Assembly (NCBI RefSeq): GCF_001422665.1
Contig: NZ_LMLU01000001.1
Span: 788,797 to 852,796, forward strand
Source of the DNA: Arthrobacter sp. Leaf234
GTDB lineage: Bacteria > Actinomycetota > Actinomycetes > Actinomycetales > Micrococcaceae
DNA: 64,000 nucleotides
Direction: 5' to 3'
Shown here: one piece after another, positions 55,151 through 63,412 of the stretch
Layout of the letters: each line of letters starts with the position of its first letter
Numbering within the stretch: position 1 is the stretch's first letter
The notes under the pieces: generated by a model
The model's database searches: none
The model's input: only the letters and a program-made list of their open reading frames with translations
What the model was told of the DNA's origin: nothing
Program-made: the position numbers and the translations under genes

Positions 55151-55180
55151 CTATTACGCAACGAAAGCATTTCGTAATAG
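55151..55180. promoter_or_regulatory. 30-bp inverted repeat upstream of iron lipoprotein gene
   Basis: Perfect 8-bp arms CTATTACG and CGTAATAG with further inner AA/TT matches, 14 bases apart. AT-rich, so more like an operator than a terminator. It lies 8 bases before the IdeR box and 11 bases after the ChaB-like stop. Confidence 0.55.
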
Positions 55181-55188
55181 AGAAGACC

Positions 55189-55207
55189 TGAGGTTAGCCT
55201 TACTTCT
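55189..55207 (+). promoter_or_regulatory. IdeR/DtxR-type iron box
   Basis: TGAGGTTAGCCTTACTTCT matches the 19-bp actinobacterial iron box (TWAGGTTAGSCTAACCTWA) at 14 of 19 positions including the core GGTTAGCCT. 48 bases before the iron-siderophore lipoprotein gene, it implies repression when iron is ample. Confidence 0.78.
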
Positions 55208-55255
55208 ATCCCGTCCCCACGGCCTCCAGCGAGGCCATAGAAGCCAAGGAGCCTC

Positions 55256-56311
55256 ATGGCCCCCTCACGCCTGCGCGGCCTGATCGCCGCTGCCGCCGTC
55301 GCCGCCCTCTCCCTCTCCGCCTGCTCCACCGGCCCCGCCGACGGCGGTTCCACGGCCACCGGTGCCAGCAGCGCCCCGGCCGACGCGGGAGCCTTCCCCG
55401 TCACCATCGAGCACGCCTTCGGTGAGACCACGCTGAGCGAGAAGCCCGAGCGTGTGGCGACGGTCTCGTGGGTGAACGCGGACGTGTCCCTCGCCCTCGG
55501 TGTCGTGCCCGTCGGGATGCCGGCCGACTCCTACGGCGGCAACGAGAACCAGTCGACGCCGTGGAAGGACACGAAGCTGGAGGAGCTCGGCGCCGCGATC
55601 GGCACCGAGAGCGCCCCGGTCCAGTACTCCGAGACGGACGGGATCGCCTTCGACGACATCGCTGCGACCGATCCCGACGTCATCCTCGCTGCGTACTCGG
55701 GCCTGTCGCAGGAGGATTACGACACCCTGAGCAAGATCGCCCCGGTCGTCGCGTATCCCGAGGTCGCCTACGGCACCGCATGGCAGGACTCGACGCGGAT
55801 CATCGGCGATGCCCTGGGCCTGTCCGACGACGCGGAGCAGCTCGTCACCGAGACGGAGCAGGCCATCGCCGACGCCGCCGCCGACTACCCGCAGCTCGAG
55901 GGCAAGACCTTCATCTACGGCACGCTGGCTCCGGCGACCGCCGATGCCGTGAGTGTCTACACGGCCAACGACAACCGGCCCCGCTTCCTGACCGAGCTCG
56001 GCATGGTCCAGGCGGACGTCGTCACGGAGAACACGAAGGGGTCCGAGGAGTTCTTCATCCCCTGGTCCGCCGAGCGGGCCAACGAACTGGACTCCGACAT
56101 CTTCGTCACGTGGGTCCCGGACGAGGCCACCAAGGACGCCATCGCCACTGATCCGCTGCTCGGCCAGATCCCCGCGGTGCAGAACGGCGCGCTCGTGGCC
56201 GACAGCGACAACACGCTGACGCTGTCCGTCTCCGCGGCGAACCCGCTCAGCCTCGTGTGGGCACTGGACCGCTTCCTGCCGATGCTCGGCGAAGCCGCGG
56301 ACAAGGCCTGA
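55256..56311 (+). CDS. Iron-siderophore ABC binding lipoprotein (FepB/FecB-type)
   Basis: 351 residues. Lipobox LSLSAC (Cys23) and a class III binding-protein fold: EKPERVATVSWVNADVSLALGVVPVGM, FDDIAATDPDVILAAYSGLSQEDYDTLSKIAPVVAY and the long central helix. It captures ferric siderophores at the cell surface. No permease or ATPase gene is next to it, so it relies on components elsewhere. The IdeR box upstream fits its role. AAGGAG 6 bases before the ATG. Confidence 0.9.
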   Translation: MAPSRLRGLIAAAAVAALSLSACSTGPADGGSTATGASSAPADAGAFPVTIEHAFGETTLSEKPERVATVSWVNADVSLALGVVPVGMPADSYGGNENQSTPWKDTKLEELGAAIGTESAPVQYSETDGIAFDDIAATDPDVILAAYSGLSQEDYDTLSKIAPVVAYPEVAYGTAWQDSTRIIGDALGLSDDAEQLVTETEQAIADAAADYPQLEGKTFIYGTLAPATADAVSVYTANDNRPRFLTELGMVQADVVTENTKGSEEFFIPWSAERANELDSDIFVTWVPDEATKDAIATDPLLGQIPAVQNGALVADSDNTLTLSVSAANPLSLVWALDRFLPMLGEAADKA

Positions 56312-56390
56312 CGGACTGTCCTGATTGCCCTCCGGCCGCATCTGGGCTGGAATGGGAAGCGAACCGATCCTCGTCCTCGAAGGGAAGCCG

Positions 56391-56717
56391 ATGTCTCAGG
56401 CAGAAATCAACAAGCTCCAGGCCGCAGTGGCCTGGGACAGCAAGGGCAAGAAACTCGGCGATGTGAACGACGTGCATCTCGAGAAGGAATCAGGCATCCC
56501 CGCCTGGATCACCGTGTCGCTGGGCCTGCTGAACTCCCGCAAGCACTTCGTGCCGCTCGCGAACTCGCGCTTCGAGGGTGCTGATCTCCACCTCGCCTGG
56601 ACGAAGAGCGAGATCACCGACGCCCCGAAGTCCGCGAACAGCATCGAGCTCTCACCTGCCGAGGAGACTGCGCTGATCGACTACTACCGTCTCCGTGACG
56701 AGGCGTCCGCGTCCTAG
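56391..56717 (+). CDS. PRC-barrel domain protein
   Basis: 108 residues. SQAEINKLQAAVAWDSKGKKLGDVNDVHLEKESGIPAWITVS is the PRC-barrel pattern (a small beta-barrel), followed by HFVPLANSRFEGADLHLAWTKSEITDAPK and a helical tail. Actinobacterial relatives are general-stress proteins of unknown role. Start supported by AAGGGAAG just upstream. Confidence 0.82.
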   Translation: MSQAEINKLQAAVAWDSKGKKLGDVNDVHLEKESGIPAWITVSLGLLNSRKHFVPLANSRFEGADLHLAWTKSEITDAPKSANSIELSPAEETALIDYYRLRDEASAS

Positions 56718-56731
56718 CACGCTTCCCGCCC

Positions 56732-56777
56732 ACGCAGAAGCCCCCGTCCGCTTGTCGGTGGACGGGGGCTTCTGCGT
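56732..56777. terminator. Strong bidirectional terminator
   Basis: Perfect 18-bp stem (ACGCAGAAGCCCCCGTCC and its complement) with a 10-base loop between convergent genes; it contains the AAGCCCCC/GGGGGCTT form that gives a T-run on either strand. Confidence 0.85.
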
Positions 56778-56795
56778 GCTCGACAGGAGTGCCGG

Positions 56796-57062
56796 CTAGA
56801 ACATCTGGAAGATGCCGACGATGTTCCCGACGATGAACACGAGCACCAGGAGCACGACCAGCCCGATCACGCCGAGCCAGACCCCCTGAAGGCCTTTCGA
56901 GGGCGTCTCCTCATCCGCATGGCCCTGCTGCCAGGTGGTGCTCGCCTCGGCGGGTGGCGTCTCTCCCGGCGGGACGCCACCTCCCGGCTCGAGGCCGGTG
57001 ATGTTGTTGTCCAGCGGATCGGGGTTCCCTGCGTTCGAGGGATCGGGGCGCTTCTCGCTCAT
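56796..57062 (-). CDS. DUF6480-like single-pass membrane protein
   Basis: 88 residues. The segment GLEPGGGVPPGETPPAEAS (about 23-41) is the hallmark of DUF6480, followed by one C-terminal membrane helix (GVWLGVIGLVVLLVLVFIVGNIVGIF). Function unknown. Start at 57062 has a purine-rich leader. Confidence 0.75.
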   Translation of the reverse strand: MSEKRPDPSNAGNPDPLDNNITGLEPGGGVPPGETPPAEASTTWQQGHADEETPSKGLQGVWLGVIGLVVLLVLVFIVGNIVGIFQMF

Positions 57063-57200
57063 GCTGTCCTCCACGTGGTTGGCAGTACGGTTTCCACCCA
57101 CCCTACGCCCGAAACGCTAAGTGTGCTTATCGATGATCGCGGTCCGACCCATGGGCGGGTCGGGCCTCCGCACGGGTCGCTGGACGAGGCGCCCGCTCGG

Positions 57201-57599
57201 CTACTGGCCGACGCCGGCCGTGCTGCCTCCGGTCGGGTCGAACCGCTGGCCCGCGGCGGAGTGGGCTGCGGCGTCGGAGGCGTCCTGCTCGTCCTCGTCG
57301 GAGCCCCCTGCCGCTCGGCCCGTCTCGCCCGTCTCGCCCGTGCTGTGGGACGGAGCAGCCGCCAGGGACCCCTGCTCGCGCGGCGTCCAGGACATCGTGA
57401 TGTTCACGCCCTCCTCGGTGTCCTCGACGAAGAGGTGGAGGTCCTCGCCGACCAAAGCCTCGTGGTGGACCGGATCGCCCGCCTCCCGGGCCATCTCCGT
57501 GAGCCGGCAGATCGCCACCGCCATGGCCCGTCCCCAGTCGTGGGGATGCTTGCTCGTCGATTCCGCGGTCGCCGCGAATTTCCTGTCGGTCGTCGCCAT
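57201..57599 (-). CDS. Hypothetical protein
   Basis: 132 residues. An N-terminal folded part of about 75 residues (HDWGRAMAVAICRLTEMAREAGDPVHHE, then LHLFVEDTEEGVNITMSW) is followed by an acidic, low-complexity tail. No family recognised. GGGAAG lies 5 bases before the ATG. Confidence 0.62.
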   Translation of the reverse strand: MATTDRKFAATAESTSKHPHDWGRAMAVAICRLTEMAREAGDPVHHEALVGEDLHLFVEDTEEGVNITMSWTPREQGSLAAAPSHSTGETGETGRAAGGSDEDEQDASDAAAHSAAGQRFDPTGGSTAGVGQ

Positions 57600-57700
57600 C
57601 GTCTTCCCTGCTGTCAGTGAGGAACTAAGTACCCTTGGCTTCCAGGTGAGGCAACTTTAGCAGTGCGTCATACGGGCCGGCACGTGATATCCCGTTAAGG

Positions 57701-58681
57701 ATGACCGGGACGACGAGAGCACCGCAGGCCGCCGAAGAACGCAGCGCACGGACGGCCGTGACGCTGTTCCCGCTCCTGATCCTCGCCGGCGGACTGGTGG
57801 CAGTGCTCACGCCGGACACCTTCACGGGGCTCGGCCCCCTGGTGAATCCGCTACTCGGCGTCATCATGTTCGGTATGGGTCTGACGCTCAGGCCGGTCGA
57901 CTTCGCCCTCATCGCCAGACGTCCCCTCCCCGTGGTGATCGGCGTCGTGGCCCAATTCGTCATCATGCCGTCGATCGGCTGGCTGGTGTCGATGGCTCTC
58001 GGGCTGCCGCCGGCGTTGGCCGCGGGTGTCATCCTCGTGGGCTGCTGCCCGGGCGGGACCGCCTCCAATGTCGTCTCCTACCTCGCCCGCGGCGATGTGG
58101 CGTTGTCGGTGGCCATGACCTCGGTCTCGACGATCCTCGCGCCGCTGCTCACCCCGCTGCTCACCCTCTGGCTCGCGGGCCGGTACATGCCCGTCGATGC
58201 AGCAGGAATCGGCCTCTCCATCCTCCAGATCGTCCTGGTACCGGTGATCGTCGGACTCGCCGTCCGCTTCTTCCTGCCCCGGGTCGTCGAGCGGCTTCTT
58301 CCCGCCCTGCCGTGGATCTCCGTGGCGGCCATCACCCTGGTGGTGATCGCCGTGGTGTCCGGCAGCGCGTCGATCATCTTCTCCGCCGGGCTCCTGGTCC
58401 TCGCGGCCGTCATCCTGCACAACGGGCTCGGCCTCGCGCTCGGCTACGGGGCCGCACGGCTGTTCGGGCTCCCCACGCCTGCGAGGAGGACCACGGCCAT
58501 CGAGGTCGGGATGCAGAACTCCGGGCTCGCCGCAGGGCTCGCCCGGACCTACCTGACCCCGGAGGCTGCCCTGCCGGCGGCGATCTTCTCGATCTGGCAC
58601 AACGTCTCCGGAGCCGCGCTGGCCGCCTACTGGCGTCGGCGTGACGCGCGCGCAGCCCTCGTCGCTGCCGATCCCGCCTGA
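57701..58681 (+). CDS. BASS family sodium symporter (bile acid:Na+ type)
   Basis: 326 residues with nine to ten hydrophobic segments. Family blocks: NPLLGVIMFGMGLTL near residue 47, GCCPGGTASNVVSYLARGDVALSVAMTSVST (about 112-142), which lines the sodium and substrate site, and the IEVGMQNSGLAAGLA segment near residue 270. Moves organic anions such as pantoate or keto acids; the substrate is not visible. 101 bases before it no clear promoter was found. Confidence 0.88.
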   Translation: MTGTTRAPQAAEERSARTAVTLFPLLILAGGLVAVLTPDTFTGLGPLVNPLLGVIMFGMGLTLRPVDFALIARRPLPVVIGVVAQFVIMPSIGWLVSMALGLPPALAAGVILVGCCPGGTASNVVSYLARGDVALSVAMTSVSTILAPLLTPLLTLWLAGRYMPVDAAGIGLSILQIVLVPVIVGLAVRFFLPRVVERLLPALPWISVAAITLVVIAVVSGSASIIFSAGLLVLAAVILHNGLGLALGYGAARLFGLPTPARRTTAIEVGMQNSGLAAGLARTYLTPEAALPAAIFSIWHNVSGAALAAYWRRRDARAALVAADPA

Positions 58682-58714
58682 CGTCCGCCGCCCCCGTCGA
58701 CCAGGAGGGCGTGG

Positions 58715-58999
58715 TCAGTCCGGGCTGCCGCCCACACTGACCAGCCGCCAACCGTCGCTGGCGGCGTCGAATGCGATGCCGAACTCCAGGACGGGCGAGG
58801 CCGGTCCGGTCTGGGCGGAGAAGTGCCATCCCGTCGTCGAAGCCGCTGCTGCGGCCACCGTCGCCGGCCGGCCGATCACCTGCCAGATCCCGCCGTGCCA
58901 CCGCAGGGCCAGTGGCCGGCCCTGAGGGGTGAAGCGCACGGCTGCCGGCTCGTCGAGCCGCCTGTGCCCGTGGTGCACACCGATCACCTGTGCTGTCAT
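58715..58999 (-). CDS. Small hypothetical protein (loosely DUF6504-like)
   Basis: 94 residues. The core DEPAAVRFTPQGRPLALRWHGGIWQVIGRPATV and a later GWHFSAQTG recall the barrel-like pattern of DUF6504 proteins that accompany actinobacterial mutagenic polymerase genes, but the match is weak and no such gene is near. GGAGG 7 bases before the ATG. A near-perfect 20-bp operator lies 38 bases upstream. Confidence 0.6.
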   Translation of the reverse strand: MTAQVIGVHHGHRRLDEPAAVRFTPQGRPLALRWHGGIWQVIGRPATVAAAAASTTGWHFSAQTGPASPVLEFGIAFDAASDGWRLVSVGGSPD

Positions 59000-59037
59000 C
59001 TGCTGTCCTCCGTTGGTGCGTCCGCTTTCCTGTGAAT

Positions 59038-59057
59038 AATAGAACACGTCTTCTATT
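59038..59057. promoter_or_regulatory. 20-bp operator-like palindrome
   Basis: AATAGAA-C-ACGT-C-TTCTATT: 7-bp arms perfect, centre ACGT palindromic, only one mismatched pair. AT-rich and between two divergent genes (58715-58999 and 59201-59839). It is not a classic LexA box, since the CGAAC core is absent. Confidence 0.65.
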
Positions 59058-59200
59058 CCTCGGCAAGGAGTGACGCGCCCACGGGTCCTCGCCGGGGCTG
59101 TGTGATCACCGGTCGGCGGAAGTGGGGGTGGCACCGGCTAGTGTTCCTCACGCCACGGTCTAGCAGCAGGCTTCGGTTCCTGACCATCATCGGATTCCCC

Positions 59201-59839
59201 ATGACAGAGCCCTCAACTGTTCCCGATGTCACCAGCACCACCGGTGGCACATCGCTCCACTCCGTCTCCGGTCTCACCCACACCGACACCATCCCGGCGC
59301 CCGACCGCGGGATCTCCACCGACGTGCCTCTCACCAAGCGGGAGCGCGAAGCACAGTGGATGGGCGCGGCCCTGGAGACACCCGACCTCTCCGCGGTGCC
59401 CCTGGCCGACCTCCGCATCCTGGCCAACAGGATGTTCCGCATGCTCGATTCCGACCATCCGCCACTGCAGGCGGGCGAACGCTACGCGGCGGCGGTGGAG
59501 GAGATCGAGGAGCGCTCGCGCAGGATCGCAGCCCGTGGCGAGGCAGGCGGGATCCGCGAGGTGTTCAAGGACTCGGGATTCAACTCCCGCTTCGAGCTCT
59601 ACTTCGACGGCTCCCTCGCCGCCTACATCCGCTACTCGATGCTCGGCGGCCAGCTCACGCTGCGCGCACTGGTCGAGAAGCCCGGCTTCGAGGGCCGGGG
59701 CCTCGGGCCGGTACTCATGCGCCACGCGATGCTCAACGCGCACAAGCGTCGGCTGAGCGTCGTGGCGGGGTGCCCTTCCGCGCAGGCGTTCGTCGAGCAG
59801 AATCCGCAGTACCGGACCCTTGCCCGGATGCCGCGCTAG
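59201..59839 (+). CDS. GNAT-like (YjdJ-type) protein with helical N-terminal part
   Basis: 212 residues. The first 45 residues are Thr/Ser/Pro-rich; about 45-125 is helical (KREREAQWMGAALETPDL, LQAGERYAAAVEEIEERSRRIAARGE). From about 130 (SRFELYFDGSLAAYIRYSM, KPGFEGRGLGPVLMRHAMLNAHK, FVEQNPQY) it matches small YjdJ-type acetyltransferase domains. The combination is unusual; function unknown. The ATG at 59201 has no obvious ribosome site, so the start is uncertain. Confidence 0.7.
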   Translation: MTEPSTVPDVTSTTGGTSLHSVSGLTHTDTIPAPDRGISTDVPLTKREREAQWMGAALETPDLSAVPLADLRILANRMFRMLDSDHPPLQAGERYAAAVEEIEERSRRIAARGEAGGIREVFKDSGFNSRFELYFDGSLAAYIRYSMLGGQLTLRALVEKPGFEGRGLGPVLMRHAMLNAHKRRLSVVAGCPSAQAFVEQNPQYRTLARMPR

Positions 59840-59926
59840 CGCTCACGGACTCGTCCGGGGAACCATCCCTCGCCGGCTGCAGACCGGCCGGCCGCTGACC
59901 ATGGGGGTCCGCGAGACCGGAAGCCG

Positions 59927-61297
59927 TCAGCCGCGGAGTGCAGCCCGTGCGGCGTGGCCGATCACCGCGCTGTACGTCGGGTAGGCGAACTTCACGCGGG
60001 CGAGCGTCGCGAGATCGGTTCCACCTGCCATGGCGGAGGCGACGGCCGTGATGACCTCGACGGCGTTCTCGCCGACCGCGTGCGCGCCCAGGATCAGTTC
60101 GCGCCGACGATCGACCACCAGTTTCAGGAAGCCCTGCTCCCGGTCGTCGATAATGGGACGCTCCACCACGGCGTAGGGCACCGTCACGGCGTGGCACTCG
60201 GCATCACGCTCGCGGGCCTTGGCCTCCGTGAGGCCTACACCCGCGTAGTCCGGATCGGTGAAGCCGCCTTCGGGCAGGAGGTGGTGGGGTGTGGTCCGCG
60301 TGGCACCGAGGACGGCGTTCTCCGCGGCCGTCTCGCCCTCGAAGACCGCGGCCTGCACGAGCATGCTGCTGCCGTTCGCGTCGCCCGCGACGAAGATGTG
60401 GGGCACGTTGGACCGCAGGTAGCCATCCACCGGGACGAAGGAGCGCGCGGTCTGCACGCCCGCCGCCTCCAGTCCGAGTCCCGGCAGGTTGGCCGGCCAG
60501 CCGGCGGCCATGATGACGGCGTCGACGTCGCGTGACTGCTGTCCGCCGTCGCGCTTCCAGGTCAGGGTGAGGTGCGCGCCGTTCCGGCTGATGCTGTCGA
60601 TACCGTCGATGCCCGTCTCCACCTGCACCCCTTTGCCGGTGAAGCTGGCGGTGACCGCCGCAGCGACGTGCTCGTCCTCCGTCATGAGGATGCGCGGAGT
60701 GAGGTCGAGCAGGAGGACGTCGGATCCCATGGCGTCGAAGATGGTGGTCATCTGCGCGCCGGTGTGGCCGCCGCCGATGATGGCCACCGAGCCGGGGAGG
60801 CTCTCCAGGTCCAGGACCTCGTGCGGCAGGACGGCGAGTTCGGCGCCCTCGATGGGCAGCCGGCGCCCGCTGCCGCCGATGCACAGGATGATCGAGGCCG
60901 CCGTGACCTCTCGGCCGTCGACGAGGACGGCGTGCTCGCCGGTGAGTTCGGCGTCGCCCTCGATGAGCTCGATGTTGAGGCGCTCCATCGTGGGGCCGTA
61001 CCCCTTGGCCTCGAGGACCCGGGCGACCGTGGCCCGCACGCGCTGCACGGTCTTGTCCCAGTCCACCGAGGGTTCGTCCACGACGATCCCGTAGTCGTAG
61101 GCCGTCCGCACCTCGCGGAACAGGCGGGCGGTCTTCGCCAGGACGCGGGTGGGGACGCATCCCGAGTTCACGCACGTACCGCCGAGGGCGGACCGTTCGA
61201 CGACGGCGGTGCGCGCCCCGAGTTCGGCGGCGCGGGTGGCAGCGGCCATACCGGCGGGTCCACCACCGATCACGAGGACATCGAACGTGTACTCCAT
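59927..61297 (-). CDS. Class I pyridine nucleotide-disulfide oxidoreductase
   Basis: 456 residues. FAD motif VIGGGPAGMAAA, redox disulfide GGTCVNSGCVPT, NAD(P) motif IIGGGHTGAQM and FAD contact VAGDANGS. In the C-terminal dimer domain the usual HPTxSE active-site pair of dihydrolipoyl dehydrogenases is replaced by AYPTYSAV, as in mercuric reductase-like and transhydrogenase-like members, so dihydrolipoamide activity is unlikely. Start at 61297 has AAGGAG 9 bases upstream. Substrate unknown. Confidence 0.88.
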   Translation of the reverse strand: MEYTFDVLVIGGGPAGMAAATRAAELGARTAVVERSALGGTCVNSGCVPTRVLAKTARLFREVRTAYDYGIVVDEPSVDWDKTVQRVRATVARVLEAKGYGPTMERLNIELIEGDAELTGEHAVLVDGREVTAASIILCIGGSGRRLPIEGAELAVLPHEVLDLESLPGSVAIIGGGHTGAQMTTIFDAMGSDVLLLDLTPRILMTEDEHVAAAVTASFTGKGVQVETGIDGIDSISRNGAHLTLTWKRDGGQQSRDVDAVIMAAGWPANLPGLGLEAAGVQTARSFVPVDGYLRSNVPHIFVAGDANGSSMLVQAAVFEGETAAENAVLGATRTTPHHLLPEGGFTDPDYAGVGLTEAKARERDAECHAVTVPYAVVERPIIDDREQGFLKLVVDRRRELILGAHAVGENAVEVITAVASAMAGGTDLATLARVKFAYPTYSAVIGHAARAALRG

Positions 61298-61447
61298 GGA
61301 ACAGCTCCTTCGGTCCGTGCACGGGTCGCTGCCCCCATCCTCCACCGGATTCCGGCCGGGTCACAACGCGCCGCCGGATCCCGCGGGGAGTGTCGCCCAC
61401 GGGCGGCTGCCCCTAGGATCGAAGCCTAGGATCGACGAAGGACGTGC

Positions 61448-62209
61448 ATGACGGGGGACGCTGGGGAGCAGTCTCGATTCACCCTGACCGACGAGGGCGC
61501 CGTGCTGCGCCTGGCCTGGGCCGCAGGGGTCACCATCGAGGCCGACGACGTCCATGCGACCATGGCCGCGGTGACGGCGGCCTCGCCACAGGGCAGGAGG
61601 CCGCTGCTGGTCCTGATCGGCCTCGTCGAGGCCATCACGCTGGAGGCACGGCACCTCCTGATCGAGGACACGTGCTCGCTGCGCACGGGCGTGGTCGGCG
61701 TGGACGAGGTGGGCAAGGTCCTCACGGCGTTCAACTACCGGTCCGTCACCCCCAGCAGGTACTTCACGAACGAGCCGGACGCGCTGGCCTGGCTGACCGG
61801 CCATGCCGACGTCGGCGAACCCACCAGCCGTCCGGCGGAGGAGCCGGAGCCCTACCTCGCCCGGCTCGACGAGGGCGTGATCGTGGTGGAGTGGGACCGC
61901 GGCACCAGCGTGAGGACGTCCACGGCGGAGTCTCTGGTCACGGCTGTCGCGGCGCTCGCGCCCGAGGGGTGCACACCGATGCTCGCGCTGAACAACAACA
62001 TGGTCTCGCTGACGCCCGGCGCCCTGGAGGTGTTCGCCCACCGGCTCGGCGTGGCAGCGCTCGCGATCGTCGGCGTCGAAGGAGACCGTGTGATCGCCGC
62101 CTACTACAAGCAGCTGCACAATCCGCCGTATCCCACGCGTTTCTTCCCGACGGCCGCAGAGGCGCGTGCGTGGTTGGCCCGCGGAGCGAGCCCTGCGCGG
62201 GGGGATTGA
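61448..62209 (+). CDS. Duplicated STAS/SpoIIAA-like protein
   Basis: 253 residues made of two similar halves. Half 1 (about 10-118: TDEGAVLRLAWAAGVTIEADDV ... FTNEPDALAWLTG) and half 2 (about 137-246: LDEGVIVVEWDRGTSVRTSTAE ... FFPTAAEARAWLA) share the same strand-helix order and the closing F-x4-E/A-A-x-AWL motif, as in actinobacterial STAS-like DUF7793 proteins, usually single-domain. No kinase or sigma-factor gene nearby. The start is preceded by GAAGGA. Confidence 0.7.
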   Translation: MTGDAGEQSRFTLTDEGAVLRLAWAAGVTIEADDVHATMAAVTAASPQGRRPLLVLIGLVEAITLEARHLLIEDTCSLRTGVVGVDEVGKVLTAFNYRSVTPSRYFTNEPDALAWLTGHADVGEPTSRPAEEPEPYLARLDEGVIVVEWDRGTSVRTSTAESLVTAVAALAPEGCTPMLALNNNMVSLTPGALEVFAHRLGVAALAIVGVEGDRVIAAYYKQLHNPPYPTRFFPTAAEARAWLARGASPARGD

Positions 62210-62322
62210 CCACGATCCGTGCCGGTCGGGGACCGTGCCGGCCCGATCTCCTACCCGGGTCCTGTCCGTGCAGGTACCAGCAGGGCCTCCCACACCGGTC
62301 CGATCCCGCCTACCGTGGAGGG

Positions 62323-63309
62323 GTGAGCACCCAGAGCGACATCCAGGACTTCCTGACGTCGAGGCGCGCTCGCATCACACCGGGCCAGGCCGGCCTGGCC
62401 GCGTTCGGTACCAACCGCCGTGTGCCCGGCCTCCGCCGCGAGGAGGTGGCGATGCTCGCCGGCGTCAGCGTCGACTACTACGTCCGCCTCGAGCGCGGCA
62501 ACCTGTCCGGAGTGTCCGACGGCGTCCTCGAGTCCCTCTGTGCCGCACTGCAGCTCGACGACACGGAACGTACCCACCTCTACCATCTCGCCCGTTCCGG
62601 CACCACGGAGGTGCGCGCACGCCGGCAGCCGGCGTCGCGCCGGGTCCGCCCGAGCGTGCAGCGGTTGCTGGACACGATGGTGGGCGCTCCGGCGGTGGTG
62701 CAGAACGGCAGGCTGGACCTCCTCGCCGCGAATCACCTGGGCCGCGCGCTCTACGCGCCGCTGTCCGACGGCGCCCGGGGCCCCGCCAACTACGCCCGCG
62801 CCACCTTCCTCGACCCGCGGTCCAGGGACTTCCTCGGCAACTGGGAGCGGGCGGCCGACGACTGCGTCGCCCTGCTCCGGCTCGAAGCCGGACGCAACCC
62901 GCAGGACCGCGAACTGACGACCCTGATCGGCGAGCTGGCCACGCGCAGCGACACCTTCCGCGTACGCTGGGCCGCGCACAACGTCCATCTCCACACCACG
63001 GGGTCGAAGACCTTCCGGCACCCGGTGGTGGGTGAGCTCACCCTCACCTTCGAGGGCCTGCAGCTCGCCGCGGACCCGCACCTCACCCTCTTCGCCTACA
63101 CGGCCGAACCCGGCTCTCCGTCGTCGGACGCCCTGGCGCTCCTCGCCAGCTGGAGCGCGCACGAGCGTCCCGGCACCGTCCCGGTCGGTGACAGCTCCGG
63201 CGGCCCGGCGGAGGTGCTGCCCGGCGACGGCGCACGCACCGACGGGTCGCGGTCCGTGCCTGGCGCCGTCCGGCTTCCTCCGGGCCGTTCCGTCGAGGAC
63301 GACGGCTAG
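62323..63309 (+). CDS. XRE-type regulator with MmyB-like ligand domain
   Basis: 328 residues. Residues about 10-75 are a helix-turn-helix ([27 protein letters not shown]) of the MmyB-like type, followed by the conserved ligand domain with [43 protein letters not shown] and [18 protein letters not shown]. The last 45 residues are a Gly/Pro-rich extra tail. These proteins usually control an adjacent reductase; the alcohol dehydrogenase 104 bases downstream is the likely target. GTG start with a -10-like TACCGT 6 bases upstream suggests a leaderless message. Confidence 0.88.
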   Translation: MSTQSDIQDFLTSRRARITPGQAGLAAFGTNRRVPGLRREEVAMLAGVSVDYYVRLERGNLSGVSDGVLESLCAALQLDDTERTHLYHLARSGTTEVRARRQPASRRVRPSVQRLLDTMVGAPAVVQNGRLDLLAANHLGRALYAPLSDGARGPANYARATFLDPRSRDFLGNWERAADDCVALLRLEAGRNPQDRELTTLIGELATRSDTFRVRWAAHNVHLHTTGSKTFRHPVVGELTLTFEGLQLAADPHLTLFAYTAEPGSPSSDALALLASWSAHERPGTVPVGDSSGGPAEVLPGDGARTDGSRSVPGAVRLPPGRSVEDDG

Positions 63310-63365
63310 ACCGAGCGGTTCCCTTCCCGTGTCCCGGGTCGGGCAGCCCGCACCCCCGAGATCCA

Positions 63366-63387
63366 CGGCAGGCGGTCCCGCCTGCCG
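63366..63387. promoter_or_regulatory. Palindrome between regulator and dehydrogenase
   Basis: CGGCAGGCGG-TC-CCGCCTGCCG, perfect 10-bp arms. It could be an operator for the XRE regulator or a terminator of its gene; 25 bases before the dehydrogenase start favours a control role. Confidence 0.5.
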
Positions 63388-63412
63388 TTCCGACATCCTC
63401 CAGGAGGAACCC

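Noticed and set aside
53957-55431. Large antisense frames across the M14 and ChaB-like genes
   Set aside because: They lack start sites and recognisable domains, while the opposite strand holds intact families with ribosome sites.
59038-59057. LexA (SOS) box
   Set aside because: The actinobacterial SOS box needs CGAAC-N4-GTTCG; here the core reads AGAAC-ACG-TCTTC with AT-rich flanks.
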